Source: a virus. Taken from it: a stretch of 23,989 bases of DNA. The number at the start of each line of letters is the position of its first letter. The stretch's first letter is position 1. Both the position numbers and the translations under genes were made by a program. Location of the stretch: positions 1-23,989 of the IMG/VR virus record IMGVR_UViG_3300031566_000365; one strand, written 5' to 3'. Of the stretch, positions 1 through 7,341 are shown piece after piece. The notes beneath the pieces were generated by a model, which made no database searches, was not told the origin of the DNA, and was given only the letters and a program-made list of their open reading frames with translations.

Positions 1-346
1 GACTATTTTCTTTCTTTCCGGTTGCCTTAGTAACATCGACCTCACGACCCCTGGCCGATCTCACGTTTTCAAGATCAGATTCAAGCTGTTTGATTCTCCA
101 TTCTTGATTCAGCCTTGCTATAACTTCGGTGTGTTTCAGTTCAAGCTCTTTAAGTTTTATCATGGCTTCCGGATCGGCCTGAATAGCTTGATAAATCTCA
201 TCGGGTTTGGCATCATCTTTTAAGCCGAATGCGCCAGCTATAACTTTCAGCAACGCTCCCCCCGCTGCTCCTGCCGGACCGAGAAACGCACCACCGAGCA
301 TGGGCGCTATACTTGCGATTTTAGAACCAAATTCTTTTAAGTCCAC
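1..346 (-). CDS. Holin-like protein (3-TM GTA-holin type), cut by the left window edge
   Basis: The reading frame opens with GTG at 346 and stays open to the left edge, giving 115 visible codons. An AAAGGGGG ribosome binding site lies just upstream. The N-terminus has an Ala/Gly-rich stretch (SIAPMLGGAFLGPAGAAGG) of the kind that opens the phage holin family with three TM segments (GTA_holin_3TM, Pfam PF11351). A short DDAKPDEIYQAIQADPEA segment, a charged helix and an SARGREVD motif follow, in the order seen in that family. The TM helices expected near the C-terminus lie beyond the window. Its place at the end of the lysis cluster, after the endolysin, fits a role in opening the inner membrane. 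The family assignment is from memory of the motif order. The gene is real with high confidence; the holin function is moderately sure. Confidence 0.75.
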   Translation of the reverse strand, partial: MDLKEFGSKIASIAPMLGGAFLGPAGAAGGALLKVIAGAFGLKDDAKPDEIYQAIQADPEAMIKLKELELKHTEVIARLNQEWRIKQLESDLENVRSARGREVDVTKATGKKENS

Positions 347-357
347 TTAGTCCCCCT

Positions 358-483
358 TTATTTAATTTTTCTTAGTCTTTCTTCAAACTTGGCCCTGTTG
401 TTTTTCCACACAAAGAACCATCCGACTGAAGCACAACATGCCCCCGCCACAAATGCTACTATTTGCCCAATTAAATAATTCAT
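358..483 (-). CDS. Small single-TM protein of the lysis cluster (41 aa)
   Basis: This short frame encodes 41 residues. Residues 4 to 26 form one hydrophobic, Gly/Ala-rich membrane segment (IGQIVAFVAGACCASVGWFF), followed by a basic tail (KNNRAKFEERLRKIK). The pattern suggests the tail stays in the cytoplasm. The stop lies 11 bases before the GTG of the holin-like gene, and the start ATG overlaps the TGA of a possible mini-gene as ATGA, so translational coupling is likely. The size, TM segment and position between endolysin and holin suggest a lysis accessory protein such as an antiholin or small holin. No family was recognised, so this role is an inference from context. Confidence 0.6.
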   Translation of the reverse strand: MNYLIGQIVAFVAGACCASVGWFFVWKNNRAKFEERLRKIK

Positions 484-545
484 CTCTTCACCTTCACTTT
501 TAGGGTTGAATCAAAATACATTTCATCCCCCGGCTGGGGGACCAT
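480..545 (-). CDS. Possible mini-gene (21 aa, longer with an upstream start)
   Basis: An open frame runs from ATG at 545 to a TGA that overlaps the next gene's ATG in an ATGA arrangement. The encoded peptide is MVPQPGDEMYFDSTLKVKVKR. The frame stays open upstream to a CTG at 590, just inside the end of the previous gene. A very good AGGAAAGAGGAG ribosome binding motif lies inside that upstream part, with no standard start at the right distance. So either a non-canonical start is used or the frame is a remnant. The coupling to the next gene is the main argument for translation. No homologue was recognised. Confidence 0.25.
   Translation of the reverse strand: MVPQPGDEMYFDSTLKVKVKR
526..539. 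repeat. GC-rich perfect hairpin CCCCC-GGCT-GGGGG
   Basis: A 5-bp all-GC stem with a 4-base loop lies between the exported-protein gene and the small TM gene. It has no T-run on either strand, so it is not a classical terminator. It falls inside the possible mini-gene and could slow ribosomes or stabilise the mRNA. Confidence 0.35.
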
Positions 546-582
546 CTGCCAAAACGTAAGTTTTTTATTCTCCTCTTTCCTT

Positions 583-915
583 TTAATCAGGGCTTAATCC
601 GAAATTTTGGGGACCGCCTGGAACCCCCTTTTTGAAGTCGAAAGGGACATATACAGATTCCCCCCACACGTTGGCCGCCGCTATTTCAAAATTGTGATTC
701 CCGTTTGCCAGATCCTTCAAATCATAATGGAGCATCACGGTCCCGTCAGGGTTTCCAAAAGCCGGCACAATGACTGCATCCAATCCGTCAATCTGGATAC
801 AATAGTGAGATACAGTATCACTTGGTACAGGCGAGCACACAAGAAAAGGACCAGCCAGAGCAGCGGCGCTGCCAATAAGAAAAAACATAATAGTAAGTAC
901 AATTTTTTTTCGCAC
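583..915 (-). CDS. Secreted small protein with Sec signal peptide, fibronectin-III-like
   Basis: The GTG start at 915 is preceded by AAAAGGAGA at good spacing. The first 21 residues are a classical signal peptide: basic MRKK, a hydrophobic core (IVLTIMFFLIGSAAA) and an ALA cleavage site before GPF. The mature part has about 89 residues with an alternating beta pattern. Motifs such as GTVMLHYDLKDLANGNHNF and AANVWGESVYVPF resemble the strands of a fibronectin-III or other Ig-like fold, ending in FDFKKGVPGGPQNFGLSPD. Nothing looks catalytic. It lies 12 bp behind the endolysin gene and is probably co-transcribed with it. It could be an exported lysis accessory protein or a lysogenic-conversion protein. 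The export signal is clear; the function is unknown. Confidence 0.72.
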   Translation of the reverse strand: MRKKIVLTIMFFLIGSAAALAGPFLVCSPVPSDTVSHYCIQIDGLDAVIVPAFGNPDGTVMLHYDLKDLANGNHNFEIAAANVWGESVYVPFDFKKGVPGGPQNFGLSPD

Positions 916-927
916 GATTTTCTCCTT

Positions 928-1449
928 TTAGGCATAAGCCCTGTTGAGCCAGCCCTTTAAAAATTCTTCAAATTTTGGCTTCCCGGCTACCAGGCTCCGG
1001 TAAAATCCGGCGGCCTCGCATCGAACCCCGATAATTAAACCGTCCCTGTAGGGAATGTTATTGATCGCATTAAACGACACCGGCCCGAGGACCCCATCCT
1101 CTACCAAACGCACGTCAAAGGCCCGCATGGCCCGCTGAACCAGCTTTCCGGCCTGCTTTGAACCCATATTAACCGCCAGGTCGAAAACCTTTGTGGCCAG
1201 CAGCATATGATTAATTTCGTAATATTTATAACGGTCCCACCATCGGCGCTTATAGAACGCGATTGCATCCTCTATCGTCATGGCCCGGATATCATCACCA
1301 TCGATGTCGCCGTCCAGGTCGATATCCACGTCCAGGGATCTCAACGTCACGCCGTAATTAGTCGGTCCGGCATGGTCCACCGTGTAACCGCCCTCATGCT
1401 TGAGAACCGTCTGGATCGCGATTTCAAATATTTTATCGCCCCTGCCCAT
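928..1449 (-). CDS. Endolysin, glycoside hydrolase family 108 type
   Basis: Starting at ATG 1449 the protein has 173 residues, normal for GH108 peptidoglycan hydrolases. The frame is open further upstream, but the ATG overlapping the previous stop (TAATG) fits the family start. The catalytic motif is LKHEGGYTVD with Glu19 as the general acid, followed by GPTNYGVTL, matching the family pattern HEGGY...TNYGIT. An acidic 12-residue loop, DIDLDGDIDGDD (residues 42 to 53), has the spacing of an EF-hand or dockerin calcium loop. Then come AIAFYKRRWWDRY and a C-terminal helical part (FDLAVNMG...VQRAMRAF...DGVLGP) typical of the PG_binding_3-like region. It should cut murein glycan strands at lysis. 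No signal peptide is seen, so it needs a holin for release. Confidence 0.9.
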   Translation of the reverse strand: MGRGDKIFEIAIQTVLKHEGGYTVDHAGPTNYGVTLRSLDVDIDLDGDIDGDDIRAMTIEDAIAFYKRRWWDRYKYYEINHMLLATKVFDLAVNMGSKQAGKLVQRAMRAFDVRLVEDGVLGPVSFNAINNIPYRDGLIIGVRCEAAGFYRSLVAGKPKFEEFLKGWLNRAYA

Positions 1450-1670
1450 TAGAAAAAAAACCGTTCGGTAAAAAATGCAGTAAACCCGCCCACAAAAGAC
1501 CCGATAATGATCAAGTATGGGGTCCACCTTCTTAGCCATTTTCGGGAATCGGTGAGCGCATCCACCTTCTCATAAAGCCCGGCAAACAGATCCCACAAAA
1601 TTTCCGCCTGTAATTTTGAGTCGTTTTTTACAAATGCGCTGATAAATGTCTCTTTTGATAGTCCGTCCAT
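1449..1670 (-). CDS. Small membrane protein with one C-terminal TM segment (XhlA/holin-like)
   Basis: The chosen start is ATG 1670, giving 73 residues. A longer version to 1766 would overlap the upstream gene's end and add a poor N-terminus. Residues 1 to 45 form amphipathic charged helices (LQAEILWDLFAGLYEKVDAL), and residues about 51 to 67 form one TM segment (PYLIIIGSFVGGFTAFF). This cytoplasmic helix plus C-terminal TM layout resembles haemolysin XhlA-type phage proteins, which work with holins. Its stop overlaps the endolysin start (TAATG), so the two are likely coupled. The role in lysis control is inferred from layout and neighbours. No conserved motif proves it. Confidence 0.62.
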   Translation of the reverse strand: MDGLSKETFISAFVKNDSKLQAEILWDLFAGLYEKVDALTDSRKWLRRWTPYLIIIGSFVGGFTAFFTERFFF

Positions 1671-1716
1671 ATTTAATCCGCTTTGATCTTTTTCATTTGC
1701 TTTGTGTTGCCAAGTC

Positions 1717-3939
1717 TTAATTAACAGACCTGGACACTTCACGAAACGCCGAGGCTGCGCCACCAACTACACAGAATAGTGTTATTAAATCATTTGAATC
1801 TCCAGTGAAATTCGCTCCACCCGCTAACAACAATCGAGCACCACTGGTTATAGTAGAATTTGCATCAATCCTAACAATTATCTCTTGTCCAATGCTACCG
1901 TTATCAAAGGCTGTAATAGCAGTCGCTCCCGTATTAACACACAAACCATACTCAACTCCCGTAACAGATGGTGTTGTGTCCGCATCAGTGAAGGTTGTTT
2001 GCCAAACTGGATTATTGCGGTAATATACAGTGGTGCTTCCAGAGTCAATTAAAGCAGCGGTAACTCCATTTAAAATATTATTCGTTGCAAATATCTCAGT
2101 TCCCCCAGAGACATTGAGGCCGTACTTAACATTATTTCCAGATCCACCTAAAACCACAATATTTCCGGATATAACGGTCTCATTACAAGTTTCAGCATAG
2201 ATCCCATCATATGTATCATTGGTATCAAAACCGGCTTGATGAACCGTATTTCCTTGAACTATTCCTTGATCAACACTTTTAAGATGGATGCCAGTTAAAT
2301 CAGTCTGATAGAGGTTATTCCCAATAATTGAAATCCTGGTAAAGTCAGTTACACGAATTCCTTGCTGACCCTCACCAAAAATAACATTTCCAATAATATT
2401 GGCATTATTGGCATTTTTGGCAATTATAGCTGCCTGGGTAGCATCTGCGGCAACACTGTTACCAGAAAAGTAATTATGTGATATAGTAATATGCTTTACA
2501 CTGCCACTAGTACCTTCTATTCTCGCCCCAGCCTTTTGATTGCTAATAAAACTGTTTTCTGTAATGATGCAACCATAAACAAAATCGCCAGTATCTGGCT
2601 CTATATCAATCCCCATTTGTGGATCAGTACCATTTGCGCTCTTAAATGTGTTTCCTTTAACGGTTACTTGAAAAGCATGAACAATGCTAAGATTATTTCG
2701 TCGGGAGTACTCAACATAATTGTTTAGAATTAAAATATCCTCGGCTCGAGTACCAGCAATGTCTCCCAAATATATTCCGTCTCCCCAAGACTTAGAGATA
2801 TAAACACCTTCAATTTTTACCCTCGAAGATGCGCGAATATCAATACAATGACCCCACTCGCCAGTCTCACCAATATGTTCATATCTCTCACCCTCTACTG
2901 CACCGCCTGTTACTATGACGTTACTGACATTATATATTCCAAGAACTGCGGAATTAGTATGGTCATTTCCGATAGCTTTTAATATTGTATTTTGTGACAT
3001 TTCTATTTTAATGTTCGATGGAACTGTTAATCCATGATCAGTTGGCGAAGCATTTTCAGTTGCTTCTATCATATACGTTCCATCGGAAATGTAGACATGC
3101 TCAATACCCGAATCGAAAGCAGCTTGAATTTCTGCTGTCATGTCTGTTGTGCCTGGGGTTGTATTTTCTCCCCACCATTGAGGATAAGCTTTGGGCACAG
3201 CGCCAGTTCCAAAACTTACCGTTCCGGTGCTGGTAAAAACCTGAATCGGTCCAGGGTCGGGAAAGGATCCATTGATATTCAAAGCCGCGTCATTCGTAAT
3301 CGAACCGCCCTGCATGATCAAGGGTCCGTTAGTTGTCAAGGTGCTTCCTGCCTGATCTATCGAGCCGCCTTTTAAAATAATTGTTGCAAGCGTCGCCGGT
3401 GTAGTAACATTCGTTGACATTGTGGCGGCCTCATCAACATAAAGCGTAGTCGGAATTGCGCCGATTGCTAACACGGCAGCATCGTAATCTCCGTCGTAAA
3501 CTCCTATACTAACCAGGATAACGCCTGGATCGATCGTGGCCACACCGGCCAACCAGCTTATGTCTCCATGATCCGCATCGGCCATTTCAGCAACGCCCAC
3601 CACATCGGCGTTCAGCGAAACCACGTTGCCGCTTACGCTTATATCGCCCCAATCCTGATTGCCGAACGACGCCTTGAAAATCACGTCCTCGACCCCGAAT
3701 AAATTGGCCAGGGTCACTTTTTTATTCACCGGGGTTCCACCGGGATCGTTAGCAGTTACCACTATATCGTCAGACGTTGGGGCGGTATCTTCGGGAAGCT
3801 GCGTGAATTTCTGATTGGCCATTGTCTGTTCGCCAAGCTTCATATAGTCTTCGGGCGACATAATCTTTTTAGGCAGACCGGTCGAAGCGCACCCTACAAA
3901 CGCCAGACAAATAAAAGTAATTAATATTCGTTTTAACAT
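1717..3939 (-). CDS. Beta-helix tailspike-like protein with lipoprotein signal
   Basis: The start ATG at 3939 has a GAGGGGG site upstream. Residues 1 to 16 are a lipoprotein-type signal (MLKRILITFICLAFVG) with Cys17 as the lipidation residue and Ala18 after it, which would favour outer-membrane sorting. Residues about 35 to 85 (LPEDTAPTSDDIVVTANDPGGTP...KVTLANLFG) look like the start of phage tail-fibre proteins. At about residue 250 a YPQWWGE...TAEIQAAFDSG motif opens a right-handed parallel beta-helix. Repeated NVIVTGG, ILILNNYVEYSRRNNL, TVKGNTF, ITENSF, ISHNYFSGNS, IIGNVIFG and VQGNTVHQ coils follow to about residue 640. The last 70 residues form a separate C-terminal domain. Tailspikes of this fold bind or cut surface polysaccharide. 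The signal is odd for a virion protein, so a surface-displayed lysogeny product is an alternative. The beta-helix part is visibly more AT-rich than the N-terminal part. Confidence 0.8.
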   Translation of the reverse strand: MLKRILITFICLAFVGCASTGLPKKIMSPEDYMKLGEQTMANQKFTQLPEDTAPTSDDIVVTANDPGGTPVNKKVTLANLFGVEDVIFKASFGNQDWGDISVSGNVVSLNADVVGVAEMADADHGDISWLAGVATIDPGVILVSIGVYDGDYDAAVLAIGAIPTTLYVDEAATMSTNVTTPATLATIILKGGSIDQAGSTLTTNGPLIMQGGSITNDAALNINGSFPDPGPIQVFTSTGTVSFGTGAVPKAYPQWWGENTTPGTTDMTAEIQAAFDSGIEHVYISDGTYMIEATENASPTDHGLTVPSNIKIEMSQNTILKAIGNDHTNSAVLGIYNVSNVIVTGGAVEGERYEHIGETGEWGHCIDIRASSRVKIEGVYISKSWGDGIYLGDIAGTRAEDILILNNYVEYSRRNNLSIVHAFQVTVKGNTFKSANGTDPQMGIDIEPDTGDFVYGCIITENSFISNQKAGARIEGTSGSVKHITISHNYFSGNSVAADATQAAIIAKNANNANIIGNVIFGEGQQGIRVTDFTRISIIGNNLYQTDLTGIHLKSVDQGIVQGNTVHQAGFDTNDTYDGIYAETCNETVISGNIVVLGGSGNNVKYGLNVSGGTEIFATNNILNGVTAALIDSGSTTVYYRNNPVWQTTFTDADTTPSVTGVEYGLCVNTGATAITAFDNGSIGQEIIVRIDANSTITSGARLLLAGGANFTGDSNDLITLFCVVGGAASAFREVSRSVN

Positions 3940-3950
3940 TTTAACCCCCT

Positions 3951-4379
3951 CTAAAACGTAACGAAAAAGGGTACGTATTGATAATTGTGATCTAAATAGG
4001 TGTCGTCCTGCGGTTCATATACAAGCACCCGTGTTTCGGTAATTATTATAACCATACCGTGAACATCGGCGTTCCCAAATATATCCGCCTTAACTCCCAT
4101 TGAATAGCCGACAGCCCACCTCCATTCGGGCTTAAACTCCCCGGAATGATAGAGGTCGTATTGATATTTATAGATATTGGCGACAAAGGTGCGGGCATAG
4201 TTTTCACATTCAAATATTCCCGGTGTAAAAATAAAATGCCTGACGCTGCAATGCTCTTTTATCTTTAAAAGCCATTCATCTAAATCCAGTGTCCAGTTGG
4301 GATTTGTGGGCCAGATATAAACAAGATCGGACCATATCTTTTTCAACCTGTCCTTGATTTGTTCACTTGTGAATATCAT
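3951..4379 (-). CDS. Small tail-region protein, possible papain-like (Agglutinin_C-type) domain
   Basis: The protein has 142 residues. Three motifs appear in order: FECENYAR with Cys58, then WRWAVGYSMG, then DVHGMVIIIT with His107 followed by VYEPQDD (Glu122, Gln124). The Cys...His...EPQ order, with a Trp-rich Gly strand between, recalls the papain-like C-terminal domain of the mushroom lectin MOA (Agglutinin_C) and phage proteins built like it. If right, Cys58 and His107 would be the catalytic pair. The ATG overlaps the TGA of the upstream fibre-like gene (ATGA), so it is coupled to the tail operon. It could be a tail-associated peptidase acting on the cell envelope. This is a motif-based guess; no database match was available. 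Confidence 0.62.
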   Translation of the reverse strand: MIFTSEQIKDRLKKIWSDLVYIWPTNPNWTLDLDEWLLKIKEHCSVRHFIFTPGIFECENYARTFVANIYKYQYDLYHSGEFKPEWRWAVGYSMGVKADIFGNADVHGMVIIITETRVLVYEPQDDTYLDHNYQYVPFFVTF

Positions 4380-5629
4380 AATGGCTGCATCCCCTTTGCC
4401 TTGATTTTCAATCCTGCCGTTCTCACCATCGCCGGTTTGGGTATAACTTTTTTCACCGGATCGATTTTAGAACCTATTGGCAAATCTTCCCAATTATCAG
4501 GCAGGCCCACCGTCACCTTTACATTCGCCCAGGTCGGTTCCGTGGTTTCGTCAATATCGTAAAGAAGCCGGAAGGCTTCTATAAAATTCAGATTGTGGTT
4601 GCCTTCATCCTCAACGATCATCGCATCCCTGATTTTTTTAACCTCAGCACTGGTTGGGTTGATGCAGACGATTTCCTGTGTGGCCGAGTCAAAGCTCAGG
4701 AACGGGTGCGGCATCAGCAATGGTTTCCCGCCGTTGCCGAAACAGGGATGATCCGGGTTTTCCCATATGCATGTTATTTCTCCGGTGGCCTTGTCTTTTA
4801 ATAAAAATATCCAGTGTACTTCACCGGACGCCGTAACATATCTCTGTGTGGCGTATGCGGTGGCAGCTGCAGAGTTTGAGTATAACGTTATGGCGGCGGT
4901 TATTCCGGTATCGGTAAATCCTACCGCCCGATCCAGCGCCCAAAACCAGTCATCGATACCCGCTATGTCCTCGTATCCAATTACATGCCGGCCCAGCAAT
5001 ACGCCCGCAACTGCATCGGTGCTGGTATTGTTGATGCGGGTACGATGGGAAAACCCGTACTCGCCGCCGGGCAAAACCGTGATCGTTTCGCCGTTGGCCT
5101 GGCTAACACTGCCGGATGCTGTAGCGATTGCATTAGTATTAACCGAGCCGAAGCCATACTTAAGGGTAGTGATGGAACGGTCTGCCAGCACCGCACTTTT
5201 CGAATTGATGCCGTCATGATCGTGGCCGTCCGCATTGCCCTTTAAATCGAAAAGAATCACATAGCTGTCGCCGGACCTGACGCCGTCCGAATATAAATTA
5301 TTGCCCGTACATTCAACGGTCGTGGCGGTGGTATCATGGACAGTGTAGAAATTGCCCCTGGCCAGGCCGGATGTGATTAAAAGGGTTCGGCCATTGTGCT
5401 CATCAACATCAAATCCGGCTCCGGTATTGGTCAGAACTCCGGTAGTGTTGTCGGGGGGATCGCACGTGGCCGAACCCGTATCACCCGTACCGAACAGCAG
5501 CAAAAATAAAACCTCGATGGCCTTTCTTACTGCGGAATAAGTTGTTTCATTGTCCGGGCTGTTGGCATCGGTTTCGGTCTCGAGGATCATCCTCAATGCA
5601 CTTATTCCCGTAAATATTACACCACCCAT
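4376..5629 (-). CDS. Tail fibre or baseplate-periphery protein (417 aa)
   Basis: The start at 5629 has a TAAGGGGTT site upstream. Residues about 62 to 128 look like a small beta domain common in phage fibres (GVLTNTGAGFDVDEHNGRTL...GNFYTVHDT...GDSYVILFDL). Residues 131 to 143 hold GNADGHDHDGINS; the HDHDG motif is frequent in tail fibres and may bind a metal ion. Residues 170 to 290 are rich in Thr, Ser and Ala with a beta pattern (ITVLPGGEYGFSHRTRINNTSTDAVAGVLLG). The C-terminal part, from about residue 320, contains EVKKIRDAMIVEDEGNHNLNFIEAFRLLYD and a basic end. The gene follows the hub-like gene by 11 bp and overlaps the next gene by ATGA. A virion role is well supported by context; a more exact name is not. 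Confidence 0.65.
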   Translation of the reverse strand: MGGVIFTGISALRMILETETDANSPDNETTYSAVRKAIEVLFLLLFGTGDTGSATCDPPDNTTGVLTNTGAGFDVDEHNGRTLLITSGLARGNFYTVHDTTATTVECTGNNLYSDGVRSGDSYVILFDLKGNADGHDHDGINSKSAVLADRSITTLKYGFGSVNTNAIATASGSVSQANGETITVLPGGEYGFSHRTRINNTSTDAVAGVLLGRHVIGYEDIAGIDDWFWALDRAVGFTDTGITAAITLYSNSAAATAYATQRYVTASGEVHWIFLLKDKATGEITCIWENPDHPCFGNGGKPLLMPHPFLSFDSATQEIVCINPTSAEVKKIRDAMIVEDEGNHNLNFIEAFRLLYDIDETTEPTWANVKVTVGLPDNWEDLPIGSKIDPVKKVIPKPAMVRTAGLKIKAKGMQPL

Positions 5630-5640
5630 GTCTTAACCCC

Positions 5641-7341
5641 TTATGGCACAATTAAATGTGCATCATCGTTCGCGGTTCCGAGCGTGTTTGCGCTGTCGGC
5701 AATAAACCCGAATTTTTTTTGCACGGCGGTACAGTCGTCATATTCAGCAAACAAGACGATCCAGCCGGCAGACAGATCGAGTCCCGCGTTGTCTATCTGG
5801 ATCACCCCGGTATATTTATCGACAGCCAATACGGTAACATTGGCAACCTTTTGCCGCATCCCCGCATCACAAATCTGAACCTCCGGATTCGACAGGTTAG
5901 CGTATTTTGCCGCATCCTCCGGCGACACGGTAAAATTCTCCCGATCTGTAACGCCCGTAATGGTCATGGTCGGACTGATCACCTGATACGTTCCCTTGGT
6001 AAAGCCCGTATCCAAAAGCCCCAGCTTCACAATGCCCTGGCGCCAGTCGATTACACGACTGATAACCTCCATCATCTTTGCAGATATGCCCCGCGTTCCG
6101 TTTTCTATATCCGGCAAGTTGGGATGAGAAAATGAAATCACGTCCCCGGCCTCTGCCAGCCAGCGTGAAAACCAGCAATTGGCATTGATCTTGATGGGCG
6201 GAGCCGCAAACCGGTCAAAGATTCGGTTCTTTGAACGGATCATCAGGCTGTCAAATGCCGACAGCCCTTTACTTTTAATAACGATTGATTTCTTGCCCGG
6301 CCCCCGGTTGTTCAGCGAATCCGAGTCGATATAAAAATCGATGGTTTTATATTCATCATCCACCGGGTCATAGTTATAATGCCATTCGACCTCGTTGACC
6401 ACCGCCGCCAGGTTCATGTCCCATGTCGGCAGGCCGATAATTACATCCTCATCAATCACGATAACCTCATCGCTTGCGATCAGGGGCGGCTTGAACGGCT
6501 TAACGCTGAACCGTCCCTGCCCGTCCACGACCGGGTATAAATTCAAGGGCTTTAAAATCTCCTGTTCGATAAAATCCTTTGCCTTGATTCTCTCGGTAAT
6601 GGTAAACGACAGGTGTGCCGAAGTTCCCGGATACCAATTATCCCGAACAGCCTCGATTCCCGCGATATTAATATAATCGACACTGATGCCAAGGCCGTTC
6701 TCCGCAACATACCAATCATAGGAGCCGTTCAATCCGGTGCCCGTCGATGTCAGCAGCGCCAACAGAAGGTTCAATCCATTTCCCGAAATATTAACGCTGG
6801 ATTCCTCCGATCCCCGGAAAATCTTTCTCTGCATCCATTTTTGCGGGTCCGTTACGTTAAAAACATACATCAACCCGTCTGCACTCAACTTGATGTCGGT
6901 CACCCATCCGACCATGATGTTTAAAAGATCATCCTCGTTCATCCCGGCATACCCGGTCTTGATAGTGGTCTTTCTCCGGTGAAAATAATACGGGTCCGTG
7001 GCCAGCAGAGCCGTGATCTCATCGTTTACGTCCAGCAGTTCAAACGTAATACCGCCGATGGTTCCCTTTCCTTCTTCCGGCGTTACCTGCTGGTTAAGCC
7101 CGGCAATCGATTTTAAATAACGGTCATACAGCGACGCCCCGCCGGACTCCAACAAGAAGCCCCCGCTGCCGTCCTCGAGCAAAAAAAGATCGCCGTCCTC
7201 TTTGATCAACAAGTCGCTTACCGCACCCGATATTTTGTGATTGCTGTATCCCCCGGACTCGCCGTCGAATATCACGAGATACAGCGGCGTCTTAAAATCC
7301 AGATCGTGCTTTGCATCAAAATTAGGATTGGTTAACAGCAT
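5641..7341 (-). CDS. Tail hub / baseplate-like protein (566 aa)
   Basis: The protein starts one base upstream of the preceding gene's stop region, directly after the distal-tail-like gene. Its N-terminal 90 residues hold a Gly-rich acidic repeat (LIKEDGDLFLLEDGSGGFLLESGG). Then follow YDRYLKSIAGLNQQVTPEEGKGTIGGITFELLDVNDEITALL and KTTIKTGYAG...DLLNIMVGWVTDIKL, patterns found in hub proteins that build the tail tip ring. The middle has SLTITERIKAKDFIEQEILKPL-like text and a domain ending in RFAAPPIKI...GDVISFSHPNLPD, as in tail hub proteins of siphoviruses and gene transfer agents. The C-terminal 100 residues form an extra beta domain. Position after the tape measure supports a tail-tip role. 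Assignment to a named family was not possible by eye. Confidence 0.7.
   Translation of the reverse strand: MLLTNPNFDAKHDLDFKTPLYLVIFDGESGGYSNHKISGAVSDLLIKEDGDLFLLEDGSGGFLLESGGASLYDRYLKSIAGLNQQVTPEEGKGTIGGITFELLDVNDEITALLATDPYYFHRRKTTIKTGYAGMNEDDLLNIMVGWVTDIKLSADGLMYVFNVTDPQKWMQRKIFRGSEESSVNISGNGLNLLLALLTSTGTGLNGSYDWYVAENGLGISVDYINIAGIEAVRDNWYPGTSAHLSFTITERIKAKDFIEQEILKPLNLYPVVDGQGRFSVKPFKPPLIASDEVIVIDEDVIIGLPTWDMNLAAVVNEVEWHYNYDPVDDEYKTIDFYIDSDSLNNRGPGKKSIVIKSKGLSAFDSLMIRSKNRIFDRFAAPPIKINANCWFSRWLAEAGDVISFSHPNLPDIENGTRGISAKMMEVISRVIDWRQGIVKLGLLDTGFTKGTYQVISPTMTITGVTDRENFTVSPEDAAKYANLSNPEVQICDAGMRQKVANVTVLAVDKYTGVIQIDNAGLDLSAGWIVLFAEYDDCTAVQKKFGFIADSANTLGTANDDAHLIVP

Noticed and set aside
735-935. 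66-aa hydrophobic minus frame overlapping the exported protein (possible Rz1-like overlap)
   Set aside because: It lacks a lipobox and a ribosome binding site of its own, and the overlapping frame has a clear signal peptide and SD.
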